NCBI RefSeq assembly: GCF_040655735.1
Contig: NZ_JBFAKK010000009.1
Coordinates: 1-64,000 of the forward strand
Reading direction: 5' to 3'
Origin: Phytomonospora sp040655735
Lineage (GTDB): Bacteria; Actinomycetota; Actinomycetes; Mycobacteriales; Micromonosporaceae
DNA: 64,000 bases
Below the pieces are notes generated by a model. The model worked only from the letters and a program-made list of their open reading frames with translations. It had not been told where the DNA came from and made no database searches. Positions 20,047 to 27,857 of this stretch are shown piece by piece. Each line of letters begins with the position of its first letter. Position 1 is the first letter of the stretch. Position numbers and translations under genes: made by a program.

Positions 20047-20873
20047 GCCGCACCCCCGGACGAGCCGCGCACGCGACGGTCGGCGAACCACACCGCGACT
20101 ACCGCCGAGACCAGGCCGAGCACGGCGGTGATGGTCGCCGCCGCGGTCGTCTCGACCGGCTCCATCGCCGCCCAGACGAGGACGCCGGCCACCGCGAGCG
20201 CGTAGTGCGCCAGGACCGAGGCCGCGACCGATCCGGTGCGCCACCGCAGGATCCCCGAGACGACGCCGAAGGCCGCGCCGAGGACGGCGAATGGCACCGA
20301 GGGCTGCACCATCGCGAACAGCACGGCCGGGACGGCGACCGCCACGGCCGCCGAGACGCCGGACGAGGCCATCCGCCCGGCGATGAAGCCGCGGAACAGC
20401 AGTTCGGCCGCCAAGGGATGCACGATGGCGGCGGCCACGAGGGCCGTGACCGGGACGGAGACGCTGGACAGGCCGCCGTCGGCGACGGGAGCGGCCACGA
20501 CGAGCCATCCGGCGTCGACGCCGAGCAGCGGGCCGAAGGAGAGGAAGGCCAGTTGCAGCCCGAACATCGCCGCGACGACCGGCACCAGGACACCGCGGTC
20601 GGCGACGGCCTCCGACGCGCCCTGCCGCCCCCGCCACGCCGGCCAGAAGACGAGGATCACCACGGCGTCGACGAGGACCCACGCCCACAGGGCATGGGCG
20701 GGCGTCGCGCCGTCGAGGGCCTGCGAGAGCGCCGACCCGGAGACGTCGCTCCCCTGCCGATCGGCGGCGACGGCGAGCACGGTCCGGACGACGACCACGG
20801 CCGCCAGGTACCCCGCGGCCGCGAGGAGGGAGACGACGATCGCCGAGACGTCACGGCGTGCACCGAGCTTCAA
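20043..20873 (-). CDS. CPBP/CAAX-protease-like membrane protein with degraded active site
   Basis: The product is 276 residues, mostly hydrophobic with about eight predicted membrane segments, so an integral membrane protein. The CPBP (type II CAAX protease-like) fold is recognised from PLAAELLFRGF, FAMVQ and VLAHYAL. Active family members carry EExxxR, a following FxxxH and a third conserved His. Here the first Glu is Ala (AELLFR) and the His of FxxxH is Gln, while the last His remains, so proteolysis is doubtful. The start is a TTG that overlaps the upstream permease stop (TTGA) and has GGAGGG 4 bases before it. Its place between exporter and NRPS genes suggests a role in product export, immunity or enzyme anchoring; that is inference. 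Confidence 0.8.
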   Translation of the reverse strand: MKLGARRDVSAIVVSLLAAAGYLAAVVVVRTVLAVAADRQGSDVSGSALSQALDGATPAHALWAWVLVDAVVILVFWPAWRGRQGASEAVADRGVLVPVVAAMFGLQLAFLSFGPLLGVDAGWLVVAAPVADGGLSSVSVPVTALVAAAIVHPLAAELLFRGFIAGRMASSGVSAAVAVAVPAVLFAMVQPSVPFAVLGAAFGVVSGILRWRTGSVAASVLAHYALAVAGVLVWAAMEPVETTAAATITAVLGLVSAVVAVWFADRRVRGSSGGAA

Positions 20874-21988
20874 CGGACCCTCCGGGTTCGGATCGAGAAA
20901 CCGAGGACCAGCACGACCGACACGCCCACGAGCAGCGCCAGCGGCGTGGCCAGCGCCCGGACACCGGCGCCGTTGACCGCGAGCTCACCGGCGTCGAGGT
21001 ACCAGTGCGTCGGCAGGTACTCGCCGATGCGCTGGAGCGGCTCGGGCATGATCTCGCGCGGCCACAGGGCCCCGCCGATCATCAGCATCGGCACGTCGAT
21101 CAGCGAGTTGATCGTCATCGCGGCGACCGCCGTCGGCGCGAAGCGGTAGACCATGACGCTCTTGGCGACGCAGAACAGCGCGAAGCACAAGGTCGCCGCG
21201 GCAACGCCGGCCCATTGCGCGACCGTCGACCCGTAGGTCACGCCGGTCATGACCGGCAGGACCGACATCACGGCCACCAGCTGCGTCGCGGCGATGACGC
21301 CCATGCTCGCGAAGTACTGGAAGAAGTAGCTGCGCTGCTTCAGCGGGGTGAGCCGGACGCGTTCGTAGATGCCGCGCTGGCGGTCCTCCAGCAGCAAGCC
21401 GGCCGCCGACCCCATCATCATCATGAGACCGAAGGCGAGATATCCGAGCGTGGCGATCGCCCGGCTGGCCTCCTCGGCGCTGCCCTGGGCGAAGTTGGTG
21501 TACTCCGCGTCGTACTTGCGCTCCAGGTAGTCCTGCAGTCCGGCGTCGAACAGCGCGTGGTCCCCGGCGGCGGCCTGCCCGACGGCGTTGACGCCGCTGA
21601 GGAAGGTGCCGATCCGGGCGCGCAGCGAGTCGGTCTGGTTGTTGTCGCCCCGCACGTGCACCTCGGCCGCCGGGGCGAGGCCGTCGACCACCGACTCGGT
21701 GTGCCCCTCGGGGAACACGATGAGCAGGTCGTACTCGGCGTCCAGCAGCGCGTTCTGCCAGCCCGCCGGGTCGGGCACGTCGACGATCTCGCTGTCGGCG
21801 GCGAAGGTGTCCACAAAGGAGCGGGTCAGGGCGGTCCCGTCGGCGTCGTGCACGCCGATGACCCACTTGGCCTGCTGGGAGCTCAAAACCACGATGCCGA
21901 TGTTGAGGGCGATCGGGATCAGCAGCAGGTACACCCAGCTCGACTTCTTGGCGAACATGCGGCGCAGGTTGTTCCTGAGGATGGTCAT
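20870..21988 (-). CDS. ABC-2 type exporter permease
   Basis: The product is 372 residues starting MTILRNNLRRMFAKKSS. A first membrane helix (about 17-37) is followed by a large extracytoplasmic domain and then five C-terminal helices, the layout of ABC-2 permeases such as YhgE/Pip or Lnr-type transporters. The ATG at 21988 overlaps the stop of the other permease (ATGA), which rejects the longer upstream open frame. It should pair with the neighbouring permease and ATPase as a heterodimeric exporter of the cluster product or as a self-resistance pump. Confidence 0.9.
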   Translation of the reverse strand: MTILRNNLRRMFAKKSSWVYLLLIPIALNIGIVVLSSQQAKWVIGVHDADGTALTRSFVDTFAADSEIVDVPDPAGWQNALLDAEYDLLIVFPEGHTESVVDGLAPAAEVHVRGDNNQTDSLRARIGTFLSGVNAVGQAAAGDHALFDAGLQDYLERKYDAEYTNFAQGSAEEASRAIATLGYLAFGLMMMMGSAAGLLLEDRQRGIYERVRLTPLKQRSYFFQYFASMGVIAATQLVAVMSVLPVMTGVTYGSTVAQWAGVAAATLCFALFCVAKSVMVYRFAPTAVAAMTINSLIDVPMLMIGGALWPREIMPEPLQRIGEYLPTHWYLDAGELAVNGAGVRALATPLALLVGVSVVLVLGFSIRTRRVR

Positions 21989-23118
21989 GCCGTCTTCCTC
22001 CGGCTCGAAAGCACTCCGACGACGCCCACGACCAGCGTGAGCGCCCACAGGATGCCGATGTTGTTCCAGGTCACCCCGAGCCGGTCGCCGAACATCGCGC
22101 CGAACAGCGCGTCTCGCGCGTATAGGTTCGGCGAGATCAGTTCGGCGCCGCCGAAGCCGGTGGCGACGAAGCCGCCGCCGAGGAGCGTGAACCCGATGAG
22201 GCACATCTGGATCAGGCCGGTGGTCTTCTTCATGTCCTTGGTGACAAGCATGAACATCATGCCGAGCGCGATGGCGAACACGCCGAAGCTGAAGGCCACG
22301 AGCAGGAGCAGCGGGATCGCACCGCCCCAGTTCACCCCCATCAGCAGCCCGGTTATGAGCATGTACAGGCCGCCCTGGGCGAGTGTCACGAGGCTGAACG
22401 CGGCGAGCTTGCCGACGAACAGCTGCCACGTGCGCTGCGGCGCGAGCCTGGTGCGCGAGGCCATCGCGCCCATGTACTCCTCGCTGACGCCGAAGGAACC
22501 GAACTCCGCGCCGTAGAGCAGCAGGAACAGCAGCATCCCGACGGCGTAGTAGGACAGCGCGGTCATCTCCCGCGTCTCGCTGACCGTCTCGACCTCGATG
22601 GACGAGGCCGTCAGCGCCTCGGCCCGCATCGACTCGCCGAGCGCGTCGACCGCCCAGGCGGCGTTGGCGCCGTAGTTGAAGCCGTCGACGACCGCGCGCA
22701 CGACGATGTAGTTGATGCCGGAGTACTTCTCGCTGTACACGTGCACCGTGGCGTGGCCGCCGGCCGACTCAAGGCCCTGGCTGTAGTCGCCGGTGACGTG
22801 CAGCAGGGCGCCGAGTTCACCGTCGGCGACCTTCTGGCGGCCGTCGTCGAAGCTGTCGACCGCCTCGAAGGTCGCCACCTCGGCGAAGGCCGGTGTCGAG
22901 CTCAGCTGCTGGAAGTACTGGGCACCGGCGGCACCGGCGTCCTCGGAGAGGTAGCCGATCTCGACCTTGTCGAAGTCCTCCTGCTGGAACTGCGAGCTGA
23001 ACGCCGTGCCCAGGATGAAGGTGATGCCGAGGAACATGGCGAGCCGGACCAGCAGGCTGCGCTTGTCCGCCCATGCTTTGAGCAGCGCCATGCGAAAGTG
23101 CGTCACGAGATTGCGCAT
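21985..23118 (-). CDS. ABC-2 type exporter permease
   Basis: The product is 377 residues starting MRNLVTHFRMALLKAW. One N-terminal helix (about 25-45), a large soluble extracytoplasmic domain and five or six C-terminal helices give the ABC-2 permease layout. It lies 7 bases after the ATPase gene and overlaps the next permease by 4 bases. The two permeases are similar in architecture but clearly different in sequence, consistent with a heterodimeric transporter. Confidence 0.9.
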   Translation of the reverse strand: MRNLVTHFRMALLKAWADKRSLLVRLAMFLGITFILGTAFSSQFQQEDFDKVEIGYLSEDAGAAGAQYFQQLSSTPAFAEVATFEAVDSFDDGRQKVADGELGALLHVTGDYSQGLESAGGHATVHVYSEKYSGINYIVVRAVVDGFNYGANAAWAVDALGESMRAEALTASSIEVETVSETREMTALSYYAVGMLLFLLLYGAEFGSFGVSEEYMGAMASRTRLAPQRTWQLFVGKLAAFSLVTLAQGGLYMLITGLLMGVNWGGAIPLLLLVAFSFGVFAIALGMMFMLVTKDMKKTTGLIQMCLIGFTLLGGGFVATGFGGAELISPNLYARDALFGAMFGDRLGVTWNNIGILWALTLVVGVVGVLSSRRKTA

Positions 23119-23125
23119 GCCCGCC

Positions 23126-24067
23126 TCAGTCCCGCAGCGTCTTGCCGGTGAGGTTCAAGAACACCGTCTCCAGCGACGGCCGTTTCTCGCTGATGCTCTC
23201 CAAGGTGAGACCCAGCGCGAGCACGCGGGAGGCGAAGTCGTTGAAGTCGAGGTCGGCCGCGACGCGCAGGACCACCGTCGAGTCCTCGACGTCGGCCTGG
23301 GGCGTGGCGACGATCTCGTTGCGCACGAGCTGGTCGACGGTGTCGCGGGCCGCTCCGGGGCTGGGGGTCTCCAGCATGACCACGCGCTCGTTGGTGTTGT
23401 CGCGGATCACCTTCTCCAGCGCGCCGTCGGCGACGACCTTGCCGCCGTCCATGATGACGACCCGGTCGCACAGCGCCTGGATCTCCTCCATGTAGTGGGA
23501 GGTGTAGACGACGGTGGCGCCGCCGGCGCTGAGGGTCCGCACCGAGTCGAGGATGTGGTTGCGCGACTGCGGGTCGACGCCGACGGTCGGCTCGTCCATG
23601 ATCAGGATCTTCGGGTTGTGCACGATCCCGCAGGAGATGTTCAGCCGCCGCTGCATGCCGCCGGAGTACGTCTTGGCGGCGTCCTTGCGGCGCTCCCACA
23701 GTCCGGTGAACTCCAGCGCGTCCCGCACGGCCGTGTCCAGGGCGCGCTTGCGCAGGCCGTAGAGCCGGCCCCAGTAGGTCACGTTCGCCAGGCCCGACAG
23801 TTCGGGGAAGAACGCGAAGTCCTGCGGCACGAAGCCGATCGCGCGCTTGGTGTCGGCCGACAGGCGCCGGATGCTCTCACCGAAGACCCGGACCGACCCC
23901 GAGTCGGGGCTCACCAGACCGAGGAGCAGGTTCAGCGTCGTGGACTTGCCCGCCCCGTTCGGGCCGAGCAGACCGACGGTCTCGCCCTCGTCGATGGCGA
24001 TGCTGACCCCGCCGACGGCCTTGTTCGCCTTGAAGGACTTGTGCAGGTCCTCGGCCTCAATGATCAC
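23126..24067 (-). CDS. ABC exporter ATP-binding protein (DrrA-like)
   Basis: The product is 313 residues. It has Walker A GPNGAGKST near residue 40, signature YSGGMQRRL near 140 and Walker B ILIMDEPT, followed by a C-terminal extension typical of DrrA-like drug-export ATPases. The GTG at 24067 overlaps the thioesterase stop (GTGA); a longer upstream frame is only the thioesterase gene read in another phase. It should energize the two permeases that follow. Most likely role: export of, or resistance to, the cluster product. Confidence 0.95.
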   Translation of the reverse strand: MIIEAEDLHKSFKANKAVGGVSIAIDEGETVGLLGPNGAGKSTTLNLLLGLVSPDSGSVRVFGESIRRLSADTKRAIGFVPQDFAFFPELSGLANVTYWGRLYGLRKRALDTAVRDALEFTGLWERRKDAAKTYSGGMQRRLNISCGIVHNPKILIMDEPTVGVDPQSRNHILDSVRTLSAGGATVVYTSHYMEEIQALCDRVVIMDGGKVVADGALEKVIRDNTNERVVMLETPSPGAARDTVDQLVRNEIVATPQADVEDSTVVLRVAADLDFNDFASRVLALGLTLESISEKRPSLETVFLNLTGKTLRD

Positions 24068-24822
24068 GAACTGTCCTTTCCGATCCGTTGGTCGACCGCC
24101 GGGGAGCCGGCGAGCGCCGAGTGCACGTCGGACACGACGGAGTGCACGATCTGCTGGTTGGTGTGCAGGAAGAAGTGGTCGCCCTCGGCGGTGCGGAAGT
24201 CGACGCGGCCGGCGACCAGTTCGTGCCATTCGGGCAGCCGCGCGGCCTCGACGCTCTGGTCGTCTCGTCCGTTGACGACGGTGACGTCGCAGTGGATGTC
24301 GTCGGCGCGGGCCGTCCACCGGTAGGTCTCGGAGAGCTCGAAGTCGGCTCGCAGGACGGGAAGGAACAGTTCGCGCAGGCCGGGGTCGGCCAGCGCCTCC
24401 TTGGTGCCGCCGCCGTAGACGTCGAGCGCGGCGATGAAGGCGTCGTCGTCGGCGATCTTGTGCAGTTCGCTGATCTTCTGCTTCGAGTGGGGTGCGCACC
24501 GGCCGCTGAAGATCATGTGACCGGGCAGGTCGGTGGTCCGTTCGCGCAGCTCGTAGTAGGCCTCGTAGGCGATGAGCGAGCCCATGCTGTGGCCCCAGAT
24601 CGCGTAGGGCACGCCGGGGCGGCGCTCGGCGAGGATCCGCTCGGCGACGTCGGCGCCGGCGGGGCGGGCGTCGACCACGAGGGAGTCGGCGATCCGGGGT
24701 CCGCGGCCGGCCAGCTCGACCGGCAGCACCTCGATCCCCGCGGGAAGCTGCCTGCGCCACCGGAGGAAGGCCGTCGCCGATCCGCCGGCGTGGGGAACGC
24801 AGAAGAGTTGCATGTCGCTCAT
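24064..24822 (-). CDS. type II thioesterase
   Basis: The product is 252 residues, the usual size of stand-alone NRPS/PKS thioesterases (alpha/beta hydrolases). It shows the N-terminal PHAGGSA motif, nucleophile GHSMGS near residue 80 and the catalytic His in GDHFFLH near the C-terminus. The family clears misprimed or stalled carrier proteins and does not normally release product. The ATG at 24822 overlaps the KS-like stop (ATGA). It is the only thioesterase found in the cluster, so release must use another activity or a gene outside the window. Confidence 0.95.
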   Translation of the reverse strand: MSDMQLFCVPHAGGSATAFLRWRRQLPAGIEVLPVELAGRGPRIADSLVVDARPAGADVAERILAERRPGVPYAIWGHSMGSLIAYEAYYELRERTTDLPGHMIFSGRCAPHSKQKISELHKIADDDAFIAALDVYGGGTKEALADPGLRELFLPVLRADFELSETYRWTARADDIHCDVTVVNGRDDQSVEAARLPEWHELVAGRVDFRTAEGDHFFLHTNQQIVHSVVSDVHSALAGSPAVDQRIGKDSS

Positions 24823-26777
24823 GACGCCTTTCGTGTGCTTCGCCGGGAGGCCATCACGCCGCGGACCAGGCGCACCCGGTCGCGGAGCTTGAAGGGGATC
24901 GGGTCGACCCAGCAGCGCACGGGGTTCATCCGGTAGCGCGGCAGGCGCACCATGCGCCGGTCGCGCTCGCCGAACAGCTCGGACAGGGCGAGCGTGGCGC
25001 CTTCGGTGAAGGCGCTCGCGCATTGGCGGGGTGTGCGCTCGCCGACGCTCTGCGCGGCGCGGCGCGGCCTGGTGCGCAGGTCGCGGCCCTCCGACAGGTT
25101 CGGCGGGTTGGTGCCGGAGAGGTGCGCGCGCAGGGTCTCGATGAGTTCGGTGCGGCTGCGGACGGTGGCGGCGAGCCGGTACCGGGAGTGCAGGTACTGG
25201 CGGCAGCTGCTGGTGAAGCAGATGGCCGCGAAGTCCTCGTCGGCGGCGCGCTCGACGAAGTCGAGGTCGGCGGCGATCTTCGCCCGGAACGAATCGGCGT
25301 CGGTGGCCGAGGCGCAGTAGAGCAGTTCGGGCGCCTCGGTCCCGGTCGCGGGTTGCGGCTCCCGCTCGGCGGGGGCCGGGGCCGGCCCGACGGCGAGGAG
25401 GGTGTTGCTCCCGCCGAATCCGTAGGTGTAGACGAGGCCGATGCGGCGCCCGTTGGCCGACTCCTCCCAGTCCTGGGTGTCGGTGGGCACGTAGAAGGGC
25501 GTGTCGATGAGGTTCATCAGTTCGCTGGGCGTGTCGAAGTGGAGCAGCCCGGGGATCTTGCGTTCCTGGAGGGCCTGGAGCATGACGGCGAGGTTGGCCA
25601 CGCCGATGGCCGAGTGCAGGTAGCCGAGGTTGGGCGTCAGCGCCATGATCGCGCAGAACTGGTTCTTCTTGGTGAACGAGCGGATGCCGTCGGACAGGCC
25701 GATGGTCTCCAGCGCCTCCTCGGTCTGGTGGGAGTAGCCCTCGGCGATGAGCAGGCCGACGTCCTCGCTGTCGATGCCGCTGGACTTGATCAGGTCGGTC
25801 GTCGCCCGTGCCACGCCGCTGGGCGCGGCCTGGTCGAACTTGCCCTCGCTGCCGTTGTTGTTGTGCGACCAGCCGTGGATGACGCCGTGGATCAGGTCGC
25901 CGTCCTCGATGGCCCGGTCGAGCCGTTTCACGACGACGAAGCCGGCGTACTCACCGTGGAAGGAGCCGGTGTTGCGCTTGTCGTAGAGCTTGGTGACGCT
26001 GTCCTCGGTGGGGGCGACGAACAGTCCGGGGCTGTTGAACGCCTTCACCGGGGTGAGGTCGATGTAGAGGCCGCCGGCGAGGGCGGTGTCGCAGCTGCCC
26101 TTGCGCACGGCCTCGCAGGCGGTGATGATCGCGATCGTCGACGACGGGCAGCTCGCGTCGATCGTGTAGGCCGGGCCGCGCAGGTCGAAGGCCTGCGCGA
26201 GACGGGTGGCCATGCCGCTGCTCCAGCTGCCGAGCAGTTCCCGGATGGGGTCGACGTACTGGGTGTTCTTCATCGTCAGGCCGACGAAGGACTGGATCTG
26301 GTCCTTGGTGTAGTTGAAGCCGACGTAGGCGCCGGTGCGGTGCCGCTGGGCGTACTCGCCCATGAGGCCGGCGTCCTCCAGCGCCCGGAAGGCCATCTCG
26401 TGCGCGAGCCGGCCCTGCGGGAAGAGGTGGGCGGCCTCCTCGGCGCCGAACCCGAAGAGCTCGTGGTCGAAGTGCTGGACGTCGTCGATGTAGGCGCCCT
26501 TGTTGAACTGCATGGGAGTGGTGCAGCTCCCGGGCGGCGCGACGGGCGCGATCTGCGTGGCGCGGATCGCCGGCGCGCGCCGGATGGTGCTGCGCTTGTC
26601 CCGGACGGTCGCCCACACCTCGCGGTAGTCGTCGATGTCGGTGGTGCGGGCGCTCATCCCGATGACGGCGACGGGCACGCGCTCGTTGAGCTTGCGCAGG
26701 ATCTTGACGGCCGCCTCGCGGGTCACCGACCCGTCGCGCAGCCCTTCGAGGACCAGATCGGCGATCTCAGGCTGCAC
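24819..26777 (-). CDS. stand-alone ketosynthase-like protein lacking both catalytic histidines
   Basis: The product is 652 residues, GTG start, overlapping the AT-like gene by 11 bases. An N-terminal helical segment (VLEGLRDGSVTREAAVKIL) precedes a KS fold at about 33-450 and a KS-to-AT linker ending LPRYRMNPVRCWVDP, which resembles a post-AT linker although no AT domain lies between. The nucleophile Cys is kept (DASCPSS near 207). The first catalytic His site (EAHGTGT in active KSs) reads AEGYSHQT near 347, and the second (NIGHL) reads NLGYLH near 386. It should therefore not decarboxylate malonyl units, though it could still hold or transfer an acyl chain on Cys. No ACP, KR or DH is attached. 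It may be a chain-length-factor-like or scaffold partner of the PKS. Confidence 0.9.
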   Translation of the reverse strand: MQPEIADLVLEGLRDGSVTREAAVKILRKLNERVPVAVIGMSARTTDIDDYREVWATVRDKRSTIRRAPAIRATQIAPVAPPGSCTTPMQFNKGAYIDDVQHFDHELFGFGAEEAAHLFPQGRLAHEMAFRALEDAGLMGEYAQRHRTGAYVGFNYTKDQIQSFVGLTMKNTQYVDPIRELLGSWSSGMATRLAQAFDLRGPAYTIDASCPSSTIAIITACEAVRKGSCDTALAGGLYIDLTPVKAFNSPGLFVAPTEDSVTKLYDKRNTGSFHGEYAGFVVVKRLDRAIEDGDLIHGVIHGWSHNNNGSEGKFDQAAPSGVARATTDLIKSSGIDSEDVGLLIAEGYSHQTEEALETIGLSDGIRSFTKKNQFCAIMALTPNLGYLHSAIGVANLAVMLQALQERKIPGLLHFDTPSELMNLIDTPFYVPTDTQDWEESANGRRIGLVYTYGFGGSNTLLAVGPAPAPAEREPQPATGTEAPELLYCASATDADSFRAKIAADLDFVERAADEDFAAICFTSSCRQYLHSRYRLAATVRSRTELIETLRAHLSGTNPPNLSEGRDLRTRPRRAAQSVGERTPRQCASAFTEGATLALSELFGERDRRMVRLPRYRMNPVRCWVDPIPFKLRDRVRLVRGVMASRRSTRKAS

Positions 26778-27831
26778 GGCGAAGCTCCTCCATCGCGCTG
26801 TCTTCCATTCGGCCGTCTTCTCTCTCGGCGTGCCAGAGGGTCTTGTAGGTGTGCTCGTCGACTCCGCCGAGGCGCCGGACCGGGAGCAGGCACTCGCTCT
26901 CCAGCCGCCGCAGCGAGGCCTCGACCTCTTCGGGGCGGTGCCCCTTGGCGAGGCCGTTCTCGATCCAGCAGCGGACGGCGCCGCGGATCACGCCGGCGTC
27001 GCCGCGCGACACGGTCGCCACCGGTTCGGGGGTGGCGCCGCCCTCCTTGACCAGCCGCCGGACGCGGCGGCTGAGGGCGTTGACGGCCTCGGTGCTCTCC
27101 GGTGTCCCCCGCCGGTTCTTCGTGCCGGCGATCTGGCCGAGGGCGCGTTCGGCGACGTACATGGGGTTGAAGAACTTCCCGACGTTGAGGTTGTCGAGGA
27201 CCTCGTGGGCGTTGTCGGCCGAGTCCAGGGCTCCCGCGACGACGTCGTCGGGCAGCATCGGGCGGATCGCGGCGGTCAGTGCGGCACCGGGGCCCATCTC
27301 CAGCACGGTGTCGGCGCGGACCTCGGCGAGGCGGCGCACCAGCGCGCCGGCGTCGAGGGGCGCGCCCGGTGCCAGCCCGCCGACGGTCCGCCGCATGGCG
27401 GCCGGTTCCCTCGTGGGCTCGGCGCCCGCGACGTCGAGGACGTCGCGGGCGATGCGCCGAAACCACTTCCGCCGGGTCCGTTCGCCGCGCACGACGCGCA
27501 GGGCGTTCTCCAGTTCGAGACCGCCCGCCGCGACGAGGGCCGCGAGGTATCCCACGCCCTTGCCCGCGAACACGTGCCCGGGGATCCGGTACCTCGTGCG
27601 GTACACGTCGTAGAAGCCGACGGTGAGCGTGAGGACCGCCGCTGCGCGCGCGGCCGCGTCGAGCCGGCCGGCGTCGGTGACGCCGTACCAGAGGACGTCG
27701 GCCAGCGACGTCTTCATGACGCGGTCGTGCTCGCGCACGGCCTCCCACATCCCGGTCCGGTGCTCGAAGAGCTCCATCCCCATGCCCACGCGGAACGAGT
27801 CCGCGTCGGGGAACAACACTGCCAGTCGCAC
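26767..27831 (-). CDS. acyltransferase-like protein without catalytic Ser or His
   Basis: The product is 354 residues from a GTG at 27831, 26 bases after the upstream PKS. The fold is that of a malonyl-CoA:ACP acyltransferase: FAGKGVGYLAALVAAGGLE aligns with the usual GHSxGE region and LEMGPGAALTAAI with the C-terminal VGPGxxLT motif. The nucleophile elbow GHSxG reads GKGVG near residue 89, so the Ser is gone and the preceding His is Lys. The PFHS region reads LAPGAPL, so the catalytic His is gone too. About 130 unassigned residues follow the AT fold. It overlaps the KS-like gene, which suggests the two degenerate proteins act together. Confidence 0.85.
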   Translation of the reverse strand: MRLAVLFPDADSFRVGMGMELFEHRTGMWEAVREHDRVMKTSLADVLWYGVTDAGRLDAAARAAAVLTLTVGFYDVYRTRYRIPGHVFAGKGVGYLAALVAAGGLELENALRVVRGERTRRKWFRRIARDVLDVAGAEPTREPAAMRRTVGGLAPGAPLDAGALVRRLAEVRADTVLEMGPGAALTAAIRPMLPDDVVAGALDSADNAHEVLDNLNVGKFFNPMYVAERALGQIAGTKNRRGTPESTEAVNALSRRVRRLVKEGGATPEPVATVSRGDAGVIRGAVRCWIENGLAKGHRPEEVEASLRRLESECLLPVRRLGGVDEHTYKTLWHAEREDGRMEDSAMEELRRAA

Positions 27832-27857
27832 GTCGCCCTCTCTCAGCCGTCGACCGG

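Noticed and set aside
20047..20688. N-terminal extension of NRPS2
   Set aside because: The extension is Arg/Gly-rich and lies inside the CPBP gene; the GTG at 20046 with a 4-base overlap fits the operon.
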